Positions 30,430 to 38,767 of a stretch of 64,000 nucleotides of DNA are shown here, piece after piece. The stretch is from positions 434,001-498,000 of the forward strand of contig NZ_JACRSO010000001.1 in the NCBI RefSeq assembly GCF_014384745.1. Direction: 5' to 3'. The notes under the pieces are model-generated. The model was not told where the DNA came from, ran no database searches, and was given only the letters and a program-made list of their open reading frames with translations. The stretch comes from Luoshenia tenuis (GTDB lineage: Bacteria; Bacillota; Clostridia; Christensenellales; GCA-900066905). Position 1 is the stretch's first letter, and every line of letters begins with the position of its first letter. Made by a program: the position numbers and the translations under genes.

Positions 30430-31314
30430 ATGGAAGCAAACCATGGCGCGCCTTTTGTCATCACTACGGATTCCACCGCCGACCTGCCGGAGGAATTCTG
30501 CCGTGAAAACGGCATCGGCGTACTGTTTATCCCCTATACGCTGGATGGCGTAAGTTACGATCAAAACAGCGTCAACCTCCCCATTACGGAGTTTTATGCC
30601 AAGGTGCGCGCGGGCAGTATGCCCCAGACCGCGCAGATCACCCCGGTCCAGGCCACCGCAGCCTTTGAGGCGTACCTCAAGGCGGGCAAGGACGTATTGC
30701 ATCTGAGCTTTTCCAGCGCCCTTAGCGGCTGCTATGCCAGCTGCTGTCTGGCTGCTGAGGAGCTTAAAGAGCGCTATCCGGAGCGTAAGATCATCGTGAT
30801 CGATACCCTTTGTGCCTCTCTGGGCGAGGGACTGATGGTCTACTACGCCCGCCAACGTCAGAAATCCGGTATGGGCATTGACGAGGTAGCGCAATATGTG
30901 GAAGATACCAAGGGGCATTTGTGCCACTACTTCACGGTGGACGATTTGATGCACCTGTACCGCGGCGGCCGAGTATCCCGCACGGCAGCCATGGCCGGCT
31001 CGGTGCTCAACATCAAGCCCGTGCTGCACGTGGATGACGAGGGACGGCTGATCCCCCTTTATAAAGTACAGGGGCGCAAACGTTCGCTTAAAGAGCTGGT
31101 GAACAACATGGTCAAGCTCTCGGGCAACTGGGATAACAGCGTGGTCTTTATCAGCCATGGCGATTGCCAGCAGGATGCCGAGTATGTGCGCCAGATGGTG
31201 ATGGAAAAATTCCCCGCCGCTAAGACCTTTATCGTCAACCATATCGGCGTGGCGGTCGGCACCCACTCCGGGCCGGGCACGGTAGCCCTCTTTTTCCTGG
31301 GGGATGCGCGGTAG
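30430..31314 (+). CDS. DegV family fatty-acid-binding protein
   Basis: 294 residues. Opens APFVITTDSTADLPEEFC, the DegV signature, with TQITPVQATAAFEAYL-like AQITPVQ and SFSSALSGCYASC, then VIDTLCASLGEGLMVYYA, VDDLMHLYRGGRVS and the C-terminal HIGVAVGTHSGPGTVALFFL. DegV proteins bind long-chain fatty acids; in Gram-positive bacteria FakB is the best known and hands the fatty acid to FakA kinase. No fakA is seen nearby. Start is the second ATG (30430), after AAAGGAG. Confidence 0.93.
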   Translation: MEANHGAPFVITTDSTADLPEEFCRENGIGVLFIPYTLDGVSYDQNSVNLPITEFYAKVRAGSMPQTAQITPVQATAAFEAYLKAGKDVLHLSFSSALSGCYASCCLAAEELKERYPERKIIVIDTLCASLGEGLMVYYARQRQKSGMGIDEVAQYVEDTKGHLCHYFTVDDLMHLYRGGRVSRTAAMAGSVLNIKPVLHVDDEGRLIPLYKVQGRKRSLKELVNNMVKLSGNWDNSVVFISHGDCQQDAEYVRQMVMEKFPAAKTFIVNHIGVAVGTHSGPGTVALFFLGDAR

Positions 31315-31336
31315 TACGATAAAAAAGGCAGCAAAA

Positions 31337-31363
31337 AAGGACGGATCATATCGATCCGTCCTT
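31337..31363. terminator. Bidirectional terminator between degV and the MATE gene
   Basis: An 11-bp perfect stem (AAGGACGGATC / GATCCGTCCTT) with a 5-base loop. On the minus strand it is followed by TTTTTT, serving the MATE gene; on the plus strand by CATTTTTA, serving degV. Confidence 0.85.
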
Positions 31364-31394
31364 CATTTTTAGCCCTATCGCCCGGCGTCCTTTT

Positions 31395-32747
31395 CTAATC
31401 CCGGGTCAGTTTTTTAATCCAGTGGCCATGGTTGCATTTGATATAGGCCGGTATGCATTTAAAGAGCTGATCCGCATTTAGGCACCACACCACCACAATC
31501 GGCGGGGCCTGCACCACAAACGCCATGATCAGCGAAAGCGGGATGACGATACCCCAGATGCTGATCAGGTCCATCTTCACCACAAAGGCCGTATCCCCGC
31601 CCCCGCGAATGATGCCGCCGTTGGTGGGCATCTGGTAGCTCATCCCTACTACCACCACGCTTAAGATCAATAAGAAGTTGTTGGCCATCTCCATGGTTTC
31701 GGGCGAGAGCTCGTAAAAACTTAAGATCGGCACGCGGATGAGATACAGCAGGATGCCCGAGAATACGCCGATACCTAAAAACAGCTTTTGCATCACCTTG
31801 GCATAGCGCTTGACCAGGTCGATATTACCCTCGCCGATGGCGTTGCCGATGATGATGGTCGCCGTAGCCGAGGCGCCTACCGCCATGGATTTGACCATCA
31901 GGAAGATATTGGAGGCCACGCTGTTGGCCGCGATGGCCGCCGCCGTCATGTGCCCCAGGATCACCGTCTGCATGGCGGTATTCAGCCCCCACAGTCCGGA
32001 GCCGATCAAAAGCGGCAGGGTGGTCTTAAAATAATCCCGTCCCAGCACCTTATCAAAGTGGAAATAATCCCGCAGTTTAAGACGCAGCTGCTCGTTATGC
32101 CGCAGCACATAAAGGACCACCACAGCCGTTTCCAGGATGCGGGCCACCAGCGTGCCGATAGCCGCGCCCGCCGCCCCCATCTCCGGCGCGCCGAAATTAC
32201 CGTAGATCAGCACATAGTTGATCGAGCAGTTGACCAGTAGCGTCATCACCGAGAGGTAGAAGCCGATCTTGACGATCTGCACGCTGCGCAGCGTGGCCAG
32301 CAAGATCTGCGTCACGGCGAAAAACAGATAGGTAAAGCGGATGATCGCCAGGTATTCGACGCCCTGGGCGATGATGGGCCCATCGGTCGTAAAGATGCCC
32401 ACCGCCTGATGGGGGAAGAAACTGACCAGCACAAACAGCAATACGGCCAGCCCCAACCCGGCCCACATGGCGATCGAGGCGATCTTTTTCATCGGTTCGG
32501 TCTGGCGCCTGCCCCAGTATTGGCTGCAGATGATCACCAGCCCATCGCCAAAGGCCATCAGCAGCTGCTGGTAGACGAACTGGATCTGGTTGACCGCAGC
32601 GACCCCTGAAAGCGCAGCCTCGTTATAAGCGCCCAGCATCATATTATCCGCCAGGTTTACGCTCAAGGTCACGATGTTCTGTAGTACCAGTACGATAAAG
32701 ATGCGGAAGAACTTACGATAAAATGGCGCGCCGATTCTCTGTTCCAT
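31395..32747 (-). CDS. MATE family efflux transporter
   Basis: 450 residues with about 12 membrane segments in two similar halves. N-terminus FRIFIVLVLQNIVTLSVNLA then DNMMLGAYNEAALSGVAAVN, the MATE opening; the second half repeats the pattern with NTAMQTVILGHMTAAAIAAN. It exports drugs or metabolites using a Na+ or H+ gradient. Divergent from the GNAT gene at 32901 with about 150 bases between. Substrate not predictable. Confidence 0.93.
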   Translation of the reverse strand: MEQRIGAPFYRKFFRIFIVLVLQNIVTLSVNLADNMMLGAYNEAALSGVAAVNQIQFVYQQLLMAFGDGLVIICSQYWGRRQTEPMKKIASIAMWAGLGLAVLLFVLVSFFPHQAVGIFTTDGPIIAQGVEYLAIIRFTYLFFAVTQILLATLRSVQIVKIGFYLSVMTLLVNCSINYVLIYGNFGAPEMGAAGAAIGTLVARILETAVVVLYVLRHNEQLRLKLRDYFHFDKVLGRDYFKTTLPLLIGSGLWGLNTAMQTVILGHMTAAAIAANSVASNIFLMVKSMAVGASATATIIIGNAIGEGNIDLVKRYAKVMQKLFLGIGVFSGILLYLIRVPILSFYELSPETMEMANNFLLILSVVVVGMSYQMPTNGGIIRGGGDTAFVVKMDLISIWGIVIPLSLIMAFVVQAPPIVVVWCLNADQLFKCIPAYIKCNHGHWIKKLTRD

Positions 32748-32900
32748 GCGTTGAAATTCCCGCTTTCCAAATGAAGTTTAATAGATAGGACACCAGCGTC
32801 CATTGTACCATAAATCGCGGCTTTTTTTAAAGCTCTATTGCTTATTTAAAGCCCCGCGGTGTGAAATAGGCGTATAATATTGTCTAAGGGGGTAGCGTTT

Positions 32901-33368
32901 ATGCTGATACGAAATGCGGAAAAAGCAGACATACCAACACTGGTGGCGTTGCGGCGCGCCTATCTGCAAGAGGATCTGGGGCCATTAACGCAGGCACAAG
33001 AGGCGGCGCTGCAGGCAACGCTGCCAGGCTATTTTGCCCGCAACCTAGGCAGTTGCCTGCACGCCTACCTGGCCGAAGATGCGGGGCAGACGGCGGCCAT
33101 CGCGCTGCTGCTCGTCAGCGAGAAGCCCTACAGCCCCGCTTTCCCTACTGGATTGACCGGCACAGTACTAAACGTGTACACCCGCCCGTCTTTCCGCCGC
33201 CAGGGGCTGGCACGCGCGGTGATGCAGCACCTGCTTTTGGACGCGGCAGCCAGGGGCATTTGCCGGGTAGACCTCAAGGCTACCCCTATGGGCCTGCCAC
33301 TCTACCGCGCCCTGGGCTTTACGCCGCCGGGCGGAGATTATCTGGCTCTGGAGAAGTACTTAAAGTAA
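32901..33368 (+). CDS. GNAT family N-acetyltransferase
   Basis: 155 residues from the ATG at 32901 (MLIRNAEKADIPTLVALRRA), AAGGGGG upstream. The acetyl-CoA motif is VYTRPSFRRQGLARAVMQHL (R-x-x-G-x-A type) and the end MGLPLYRALGFTPPG is typical. Acceptor unknown. Confidence 0.88.
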   Translation: MLIRNAEKADIPTLVALRRAYLQEDLGPLTQAQEAALQATLPGYFARNLGSCLHAYLAEDAGQTAAIALLLVSEKPYSPAFPTGLTGTVLNVYTRPSFRRQGLARAVMQHLLLDAAARGICRVDLKATPMGLPLYRALGFTPPGGDYLALEKYLK

Positions 33369-33431
33369 CGTAAGGCGGGTTCCGTAAGCTTTACGTTTGC
33401 GCTTTGCAATACGCTTCAATGCGCGTTTGGG

Positions 33432-33606
33432 GCGGCTGTGCCACATCAATACCCCTGCTAGTTTTTTTATTGGGCCACAGCCGCATCACACTTTTATAAA
33501 AAATAGGGCACGGCCTTGCCGCCGTGCCCTGGGTCTGCGGCCGTATCGAAGCGACCGCATGATGAGGGGGAACACGCCCTGATAGATTAAAGGGATTCTA
33601 TCAGGG
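33432..33606. repeat. Group of three inverted repeats between two converging genes
   Basis: In the 250-base gap after the GNAT gene lie an inverted repeat with arms GCGGCTGTG / CACAGCCGC (33432-33440, 33476-33484), a 10-bp hairpin at 33505-33530 and a 9-bp inverted repeat CCCTGATAG / CTATCAGGG (33577-33606). The middle one acts as terminator for the leftward operon; the others may add to it. No gene is seen in this interval. Confidence 0.6.
33505..33530 (-). terminator. Terminator of the leftward carbohydrate operon
   Basis: A 10-bp stem AGGGCACGGC / GCCGTGCCCT with 6-base loop; on the minus strand it is followed by ATTTTTTATAA. It comes about 90 bases after the stop of the Gfo/Idh/MocA gene. 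Confidence 0.8.
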
Positions 33607-33619
33607 CCGCTTCTCTTTA

Positions 33620-34702
33620 CTAAATATCCGTGTGGATCACCTCTCCCGTCCTTGCGGACTGGAACGCCGCGTCCAGCAGCTTCATGGTGCGCAGCACCTG
33701 TTCGGGCTTGACGATCAACTCCGCGCCGTTGTCCACCACATCCGCTAGGTTGCGATACAGCTCCACCCAGGGCGCGCTGCCTTTAGAATCGCGCTGCAGT
33801 TCGCCCTCCGGCGCGGAAGTGATCCCATCCTTGACCGCAATCACAGGCAGCGCCGCCTCGACAGGCATGCCATCCGAGTCGTTTTTTTGGGCTGCGCCGT
33901 AGTTGATCGTGGTGATCTTCCCAAGCTTGCCGCCGAAATCCTCAATCGTCGCCACGCCCAGGTCGCCATACAGCCGCCAACGCGGCAGCCAATCGGTCGC
34001 GTATCCATCCAGATTCATTTCCAAAAGCAATCCGCTGCGGGTCTGCATCTCCAGCTTGCTGAAATTATCCACATAATCTTTATGGATCTTGCGCATCTGC
34101 ATATAAACCGATACGATAGGGTCTTCCGGGTACAAATTCAACAGCTGGTCGCACAGGTGCACCCCCCAGTCGTAAAACAGGCCGCCCCCGTGCTCCGGAA
34201 TATCCCGCCAGCGCAGGCCCGAAAGCTTGCGGCCGGGCATCCATAATTGATAGGTAGAGCTGATGGCATGGGGTTTGCCGATAAACCCCTCACTAATGAT
34301 CTTTTTGGCCGTTTGGTAATCCAAATCCCACCTGCGGTTGTGGTGCACGGTCAGCACCCTGCCCGTGCGGGATGATACCGCCATCATCTCCTCCCAGTCC
34401 CGGGCGCTCAGCGTGGCCGGCTTTTCCACCATCACGTTCTTCCCCGCCTCCATCACCGCTATCGCCAGTGGCTTGTGGAAGTCGTTGGGCGTGGCCACCA
34501 ATACAAAGTTAACCTCTTCATCCTTTAAAAAATCCCCCAGGCTGTCGTACGCCCGGTACCCGTCCGCCCTGGCCGCCGCCACCCGCTCCGGGTCGATGTC
34601 GTGCACCGCCACCAGGTCCACCTCCGGCAGCTGTGTGGGGATCTTCGCGTGCCAGCCCGACGCCATCTTTCCATAACCGATGATGCCTAACTTCAAAGAC
34701 AT
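33620..34702 (-). CDS. Gfo/Idh/MocA family dehydrogenase
   Basis: 360 residues from the ATG at 34702 (MSLKLGIIGYGKMASGWHAK), GGAAGGAGAGG upstream; the frame continues upstream but without good start. NAD(P) Rossmann motif GIIGYGKMA, then NFVLVATPNDFHKPLAIAVM and GKNVMVEKPA with the catalytic EKP lysine, and a C-terminal alpha/beta domain with YDWGVHLCDQLL. Substrate probably a sugar or sugar derivative. Neighbours are a ThuA-like protein and a sugar-binding lipoprotein. Confidence 0.92.
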   Translation of the reverse strand: MSLKLGIIGYGKMASGWHAKIPTQLPEVDLVAVHDIDPERVAAARADGYRAYDSLGDFLKDEEVNFVLVATPNDFHKPLAIAVMEAGKNVMVEKPATLSARDWEEMMAVSSRTGRVLTVHHNRRWDLDYQTAKKIISEGFIGKPHAISSTYQLWMPGRKLSGLRWRDIPEHGGGLFYDWGVHLCDQLLNLYPEDPIVSVYMQMRKIHKDYVDNFSKLEMQTRSGLLLEMNLDGYATDWLPRWRLYGDLGVATIEDFGGKLGKITTINYGAAQKNDSDGMPVEAALPVIAVKDGITSAPEGELQRDSKGSAPWVELYRNLADVVDNGAELIVKPEQVLRTMKLLDAAFQSARTGEVIHTDI

Positions 34703-34748
34703 TTTACCTCTCCTTCCACCTGTCATGGGGCTTTTGCCTCTCCTGCCC

Positions 34749-35489
34749 TTACGGCTCGATGCGGGTGCCGTGGGATCTGCCGTTATCATTGATAAACTCG
34801 TAATGGCTGCACCCCTCGCCTGCCCAGCGGATCGCGTTCATAATCACGTCCTGCACTTCCTTTTGCTCGCGATAGATCGGGAAGGTCTCGTGTCCCGGCT
34901 GGAAGTAAAACACCTTGCCGGCGCCCCGCCTGTAGGCTATCCCGCTGCGGAACACCTCGCCGCCGGGATACCAGGTGATAAAGATCAGCTCATCGGGCGT
35001 ATCGATATGGAAGGGCTCCGCATACGTCTCATCCGCCGGTACCACAAACGCCTGGGGAATCCCTTTGGTGATCGGGTGATTATGTGCGATCGTCCACACC
35101 CGCTCGTGCTCGTCGTCCTCCCGCCAGGTCAGCCCGCACCCGTGGCCACCGCCGATCAGGTACTTGGCCGCCTTGGAGGCGTGCGCGCTGTGCAGCAGGA
35201 TTAGCCCCATCCCCTGGTGCACCCGCTCGGCGATCCGCAGGGCGTACTCATCGGGCACTTCCTTATGTTTTAAATGCCCCCAGTACAGCATCACGTCCGT
35301 ATCGTCCAGGTCCTCCTGCTTCAGCCCGCACTCTTCCATATCCATGGTACGGATGCGGATCTCCCAGTCCTTATCTCCCCGCGCCTTTAAAAAGTTGGCG
35401 ATGGCTCCGTGGATCGTCTCCGGATAAGCCGCCTTGACGTCGTCCTGGAACCGATCCTGCCAGTTTTCGTTCCAAATTGTGATCTTCAT
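34749..35489 (-). CDS. ThuA-like domain protein
   Basis: 246 residues from the ATG at 35489 (MKITIWNENWQDRFQDDVKA), GGGGAGG upstream. Class I glutamine amidotransferase-like fold: TDVMLYWGHLKHKEVPDEYA, GLILLHSAHASKAAKYLIG and WTIAHNHPITKGIPQAF match ThuA (trehalose utilisation) proteins, without the amidotransferase Cys-His-Glu triad. Found with sugar dehydrogenases in many bacteria; biochemical role not established. Confidence 0.88.
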   Translation of the reverse strand: MKITIWNENWQDRFQDDVKAAYPETIHGAIANFLKARGDKDWEIRIRTMDMEECGLKQEDLDDTDVMLYWGHLKHKEVPDEYALRIAERVHQGMGLILLHSAHASKAAKYLIGGGHGCGLTWREDDEHERVWTIAHNHPITKGIPQAFVVPADETYAEPFHIDTPDELIFITWYPGGEVFRSGIAYRRGAGKVFYFQPGHETFPIYREQKEVQDVIMNAIRWAGEGCSHYEFINDNGRSHGTRIEP

Positions 35490-35618
35490 GTCCTTTTCCT
35501 CCCCGTTTGTTTGGTTCGTTTCTATTCCACCGCGGCAGGCCAAGGGACGCGACGCCTTGCCCGCCGCGTCCCTTTTCCCTCTGCTTTGGTTTAACCAGGT
35601 CTTTCAATAAGCCTGAAC

Positions 35619-36977
35619 CTATTGATCCATATTGTCGATATTTTCTTGCAGGTCGGCCTTGATTTTCAGGCACAGCGCCTTAAAATCATCATCGCTCATG
35701 GTGTAGGCGCCCTGCAACATCTGCATGTCGATCTTCTGCCCCTCAACATAGGAGCCGGTAGGAATGCCGTGGGTGACCGGCCAAAGGAACTGATGGCCTA
35801 CCGGGGCATAGGTTTTAATGACCTCGGTGCGGAAATCATCCTTAAACATATCGTTATTCTGGATACTGATCCTCGCGGGGATATTGTTGCGCTCGCCCTC
35901 CGTCCAGAGGATCTCGCTGTTCTCGTTGAACCATTTGAGAAACTCCATAGCCGTCTGCTTATTCGCAGAGGCTTCAAAAACCATTTGCCCATTGCGGCTG
36001 ACGGCAGAATAACTGTTGCCGTTGGGCGCTGTCAGCGGCGGGACAACAGAGATTTGATCTTTTGTCATACCGGCGGTATAAAAATCACGCAAATGGCTAT
36101 TATTGCCGATAAACATGCCCGCCTTCCCAGCGCCGAACAATTTGGAGGCGTCCTCACCTTGATAGTTCTCGATGCCTTCGGGCACAAGTTTTTCGTCCTT
36201 CAGTTTGCGCAGGAATTTTTGAATCACATAAGTGCCTTCGGTATCGACGGTAGCATTTCCATCTTTATCATACAGAATGCCGCCATAGTTGGCCCCCAGG
36301 AAGTGCATAAATACCATACCATTGCCGCTACCCGTCACACCGTGGGAGAGGCCATAAACATCGCTACCGCGTCGGTCAAAAACTTTAGCCGCTTCGTACA
36401 CGTCGTCCCAGGTCTTGGGCATGGATACGCCGTCTTCCTCCATCCAGTCCTTACGGATAAACATAGTTCTAAAGTCTTTATCCGAAGGGATAGCCAGGTA
36501 CTTGCCTTTCCAATTCCAGTATTCGATATCATCTTCAAGAAAATCGTCCAACGTACCTTCCTTTTTCCACTCGTCATAGATCCACTTCAGGTCGGCCGTT
36601 TCATTACTTGCCGCAAACTGGAAAGGCATGTATCCGCCGCCCGTAGCCACATCTGGCGCGCCGTTGGAAGCCACAGCGGTCGAATATGTTTCAAACCAGT
36701 TACCCCATGGCACGCTGGTGTAATTGACGGTTACGTTCGAGGCTACTTCTGTATATTTTTTGGCCAACGCTTCCGCAGCAGCAGGGTAATTGGATGAACC
36801 CCAGTTCATATCCCAAAATGCAAGGGTCACGGGCTCTGTATTCTCCTGCACGGCTGAAGACGTGTTCTCTGCCGCCGTAGATCCTGTCGGCGGACTGCTC
36901 TGTTGCGCTGTACAGGCGGTTAGCAACATCGCCGCGCTAAGCGCCAGGGCCATTGCCCCTACCATAGTCTTTTTCAT
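35619..36977 (-). CDS. Extracellular sugar-binding lipoprotein (ABC solute-binding protein)
   Basis: 452 residues from the ATG at 36977 (MKKTMVGAMALALSAAMLLT) with a lipoprotein signal ending LLTACTAQQ; Cys about residue 22 is lipidated. Mature part: PVTLAFWDMNWGSSNYPAAA, KDFRTMFIRKDWMEEDG and TWDDVYEAAKVFD, the bacterial extracellular binding protein family 1 pattern for oligosaccharides. No permease or ATPase gene lies next to it. Expression is from a near-perfect promoter 235 bases upstream, leaving a long leader. A longer upstream frame exists but lacks a ribosome binding site. Confidence 0.92.
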   Translation of the reverse strand: MKKTMVGAMALALSAAMLLTACTAQQSSPPTGSTAAENTSSAVQENTEPVTLAFWDMNWGSSNYPAAAEALAKKYTEVASNVTVNYTSVPWGNWFETYSTAVASNGAPDVATGGGYMPFQFAASNETADLKWIYDEWKKEGTLDDFLEDDIEYWNWKGKYLAIPSDKDFRTMFIRKDWMEEDGVSMPKTWDDVYEAAKVFDRRGSDVYGLSHGVTGSGNGMVFMHFLGANYGGILYDKDGNATVDTEGTYVIQKFLRKLKDEKLVPEGIENYQGEDASKLFGAGKAGMFIGNNSHLRDFYTAGMTKDQISVVPPLTAPNGNSYSAVSRNGQMVFEASANKQTAMEFLKWFNENSEILWTEGERNNIPARISIQNNDMFKDDFRTEVIKTYAPVGHQFLWPVTHGIPTGSYVEGQKIDMQMLQGAYTMSDDDFKALCLKIKADLQENIDNMDQ

Positions 36978-37211
36978 TATTCTTTTCCCCCTGTATTTGT
37001 GTAATCTTAATAACGCATGGCCGCTTCGTCGCTTGCTAGCACGGGCCGCTGCATATCCGTATATCAGCCCCCTTTCCGCCGCCCGGTCACGCTTGGCCGC
37101 CATGTTATTTACGAAAATATTTTTAAAGCAGTGCTTATGTATGCGTTAGATATTTGTGTATCTATTATTAATTATGTATCTCTTATTTAAAATTGTATTC
37201 TTTTCAATTCT

Positions 37212-37240
37212 ATTTTATGTTTATATTCTATATTTGTCAA
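37212..37240 (-). promoter_or_regulatory. Strong promoter of the solute-binding protein gene
   Basis: On the minus strand TTGACA (37240-37235), 17 bases, TAAAAT (37217-37212) in a very AT-rich stretch. It lies about 235 bases before the start codon, so the mRNA leader would be about 225 bases and may hold control elements. Confidence 0.8.
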
Positions 37241-37322
37241 CATTATTTTAGAAATTTATCATTTTTACTTTTCCCCCAAATCATTGCCTCATGCAGCAAC
37301 GTCTTGCCCGCAAATAAAAAAA

Positions 37323-37346
37323 GCGCCCGGGAAGTTTCCCGGGCGC
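37323..37346 (-). terminator. Terminator of the cell-wall gene cluster
   Basis: A 10-bp stem GCGCCCGGGA / TCCCGGGCGC with 4-base loop; on the minus strand followed by TTTTTTTATTTG, 15 bases after the PBP stop. Confidence 0.9.
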
Positions 37347-37360
37347 ATGCTGTTTACGCT

Positions 37361-38767
37361 TTATCCATTGGTATGGTAATAGTCCGAGCCGATCTTGAGC
37401 AGCTGGCCGGCCAGCGGCGCCGCAGCGCCCGAACCGTACCCGCCGTTTTCTACGATCACCGCCACGCACAGCGGCGCGCTTTCGTCATCCAAAAAGCCGA
37501 CAAACCAGGCATGCGGGGCTACCTCTTTATTGGTGGATACCTCCGCGGTACCGGTTTTACCGCCGATAGAGAGGCCCTTGACCTGGGCGCTGCGGCCGGT
37601 GCCGTTTTGCACGGCGCCCAGCAGCATGCTCTTGAGCGTGTCCGCCACCTCCGCATTCATCGAGGTACGGTATACGTTGCTATTCAGCGCGTTTTTCTCC
37701 TCCCCGCCGTTTTCTGTGATCCCCAACACCAATTTGGGCTCCATCATCACGCCGTCGTTGGCTACGGCCCCCACCATCATGGCGGCCTGCATGGGGGTCA
37801 TGGTATCCTTATTCTGGCCTACCGAGGCCCAGCCCAGCTCAAAGTCGTTCTCCGGCTCGGGCACGCGGCCCTTGTACAAAGACAGGTCGCTAAAGGTAAA
37901 ATCATCCTCAAAGCCCAGATCCTCCGCCGCGGAGAGCAGGGCGCTGTAGCCCAGCTTTACGCCGGCATTGGCAAAATAGGTATTGCAGGATACCGTCATC
38001 GCCTTATTCAGATCGCAGGCGCCGTGGGCCTCCTCGCAGGTCACCGTGCCGCCGGGCAGCTGCAGGGTACCCGTGCAGGTGTGCGTCAAACCACCCATGT
38101 CGTTTTTCAGCAGTGCGCTGGCGGTGACGATCTTAAAGATCGAGCCGGGGGCGTACTTGCCCTGGGTCACCCGGTTGACGAAGATGCCGTTCGTCTCGGC
38201 ATCCGCTCCCTTGGCCTCCTGGGCGGCATTGGCCGGCTCAAAGGCGGGGCTGGAGACCGAGCAGAGCACTTCCCCCGTCTTGTAGTTCAACACCACGGCG
38301 GCGCCCTTTTTGCCGCTTAAATACTCCCAGGCCGCTTTTTGCATGCTGCTCAGCAAGGTAAGCCGCATATCCGAGCCCTGGCGTTTGCCGCCCATCAGCT
38401 GCCCTAATTGTCCCGAAAGGGAGTTATTAAAGCCTAAAAGCGTATTGGCATGGTAGGTCTGCACGCCGGTGGCGCTGTAGCCGGTATGGTCCCCCAGCAC
38501 GTGGGCGCTGCCCAGGCGCAGGGCCGCGTCATCCGAATAGGTGCGGTTGCCGCTTTCGTCGCTGGAGGCCAGCGTCGCGCCCGCCCGGTCCAAAATATCG
38601 CCGGGGGTGATGTTCTCCAGCTGCTTGCCCAAGCGTTGGTTGCTGGGGCTGACGAACCAGCGCCCGCCCTCGGTCATCACCTGATAGCCAAAGTAGACCA
38701 GCAAAAAGCTAAAGGCCACGGCGAATACCGTAGTGATCAGCTTGATATTTCGGTCCATCTGCCTCAT
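37361..38767 (-). CDS. Class B penicillin-binding protein (PbpA/FtsI-like transpeptidase)
   Basis: 468 residues. One N-terminal membrane anchor (LITTVFAVAFSFLLVYFGYQ), a short dimerisation-type domain, then the transpeptidase with active Ser in APGSIFKI, SCN motif in MTVSCNTYFA and KTGTAEV box. It cross-links peptidoglycan stem peptides outside the membrane. Its ATG overlaps the stop of the FtsW/RodA gene (ATGA), so the SEDS glycosyltransferase and its PBP partner are made together, as in elongation or division complexes. Confidence 0.95.
   Translation of the reverse strand: MRQMDRNIKLITTVFAVAFSFLLVYFGYQVMTEGGRWFVSPSNQRLGKQLENITPGDILDRAGATLASSDESGNRTYSDDAALRLGSAHVLGDHTGYSATGVQTYHANTLLGFNNSLSGQLGQLMGGKRQGSDMRLTLLSSMQKAAWEYLSGKKGAAVVLNYKTGEVLCSVSSPAFEPANAAQEAKGADAETNGIFVNRVTQGKYAPGSIFKIVTASALLKNDMGGLTHTCTGTLQLPGGTVTCEEAHGACDLNKAMTVSCNTYFANAGVKLGYSALLSAAEDLGFEDDFTFSDLSLYKGRVPEPENDFELGWASVGQNKDTMTPMQAAMMVGAVANDGVMMEPKLVLGITENGGEEKNALNSNVYRTSMNAEVADTLKSMLLGAVQNGTGRSAQVKGLSIGGKTGTAEVSTNKEVAPHAWFVGFLDDESAPLCVAVIVENGGYGSGAAAPLAGQLLKIGSDYYHTNG

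Noticed and set aside
35622..36797. 391-residue plus-strand open frame
   Set aside because: Shadow of the solute-binding protein gene; low-complexity translation and no ribosome binding site.
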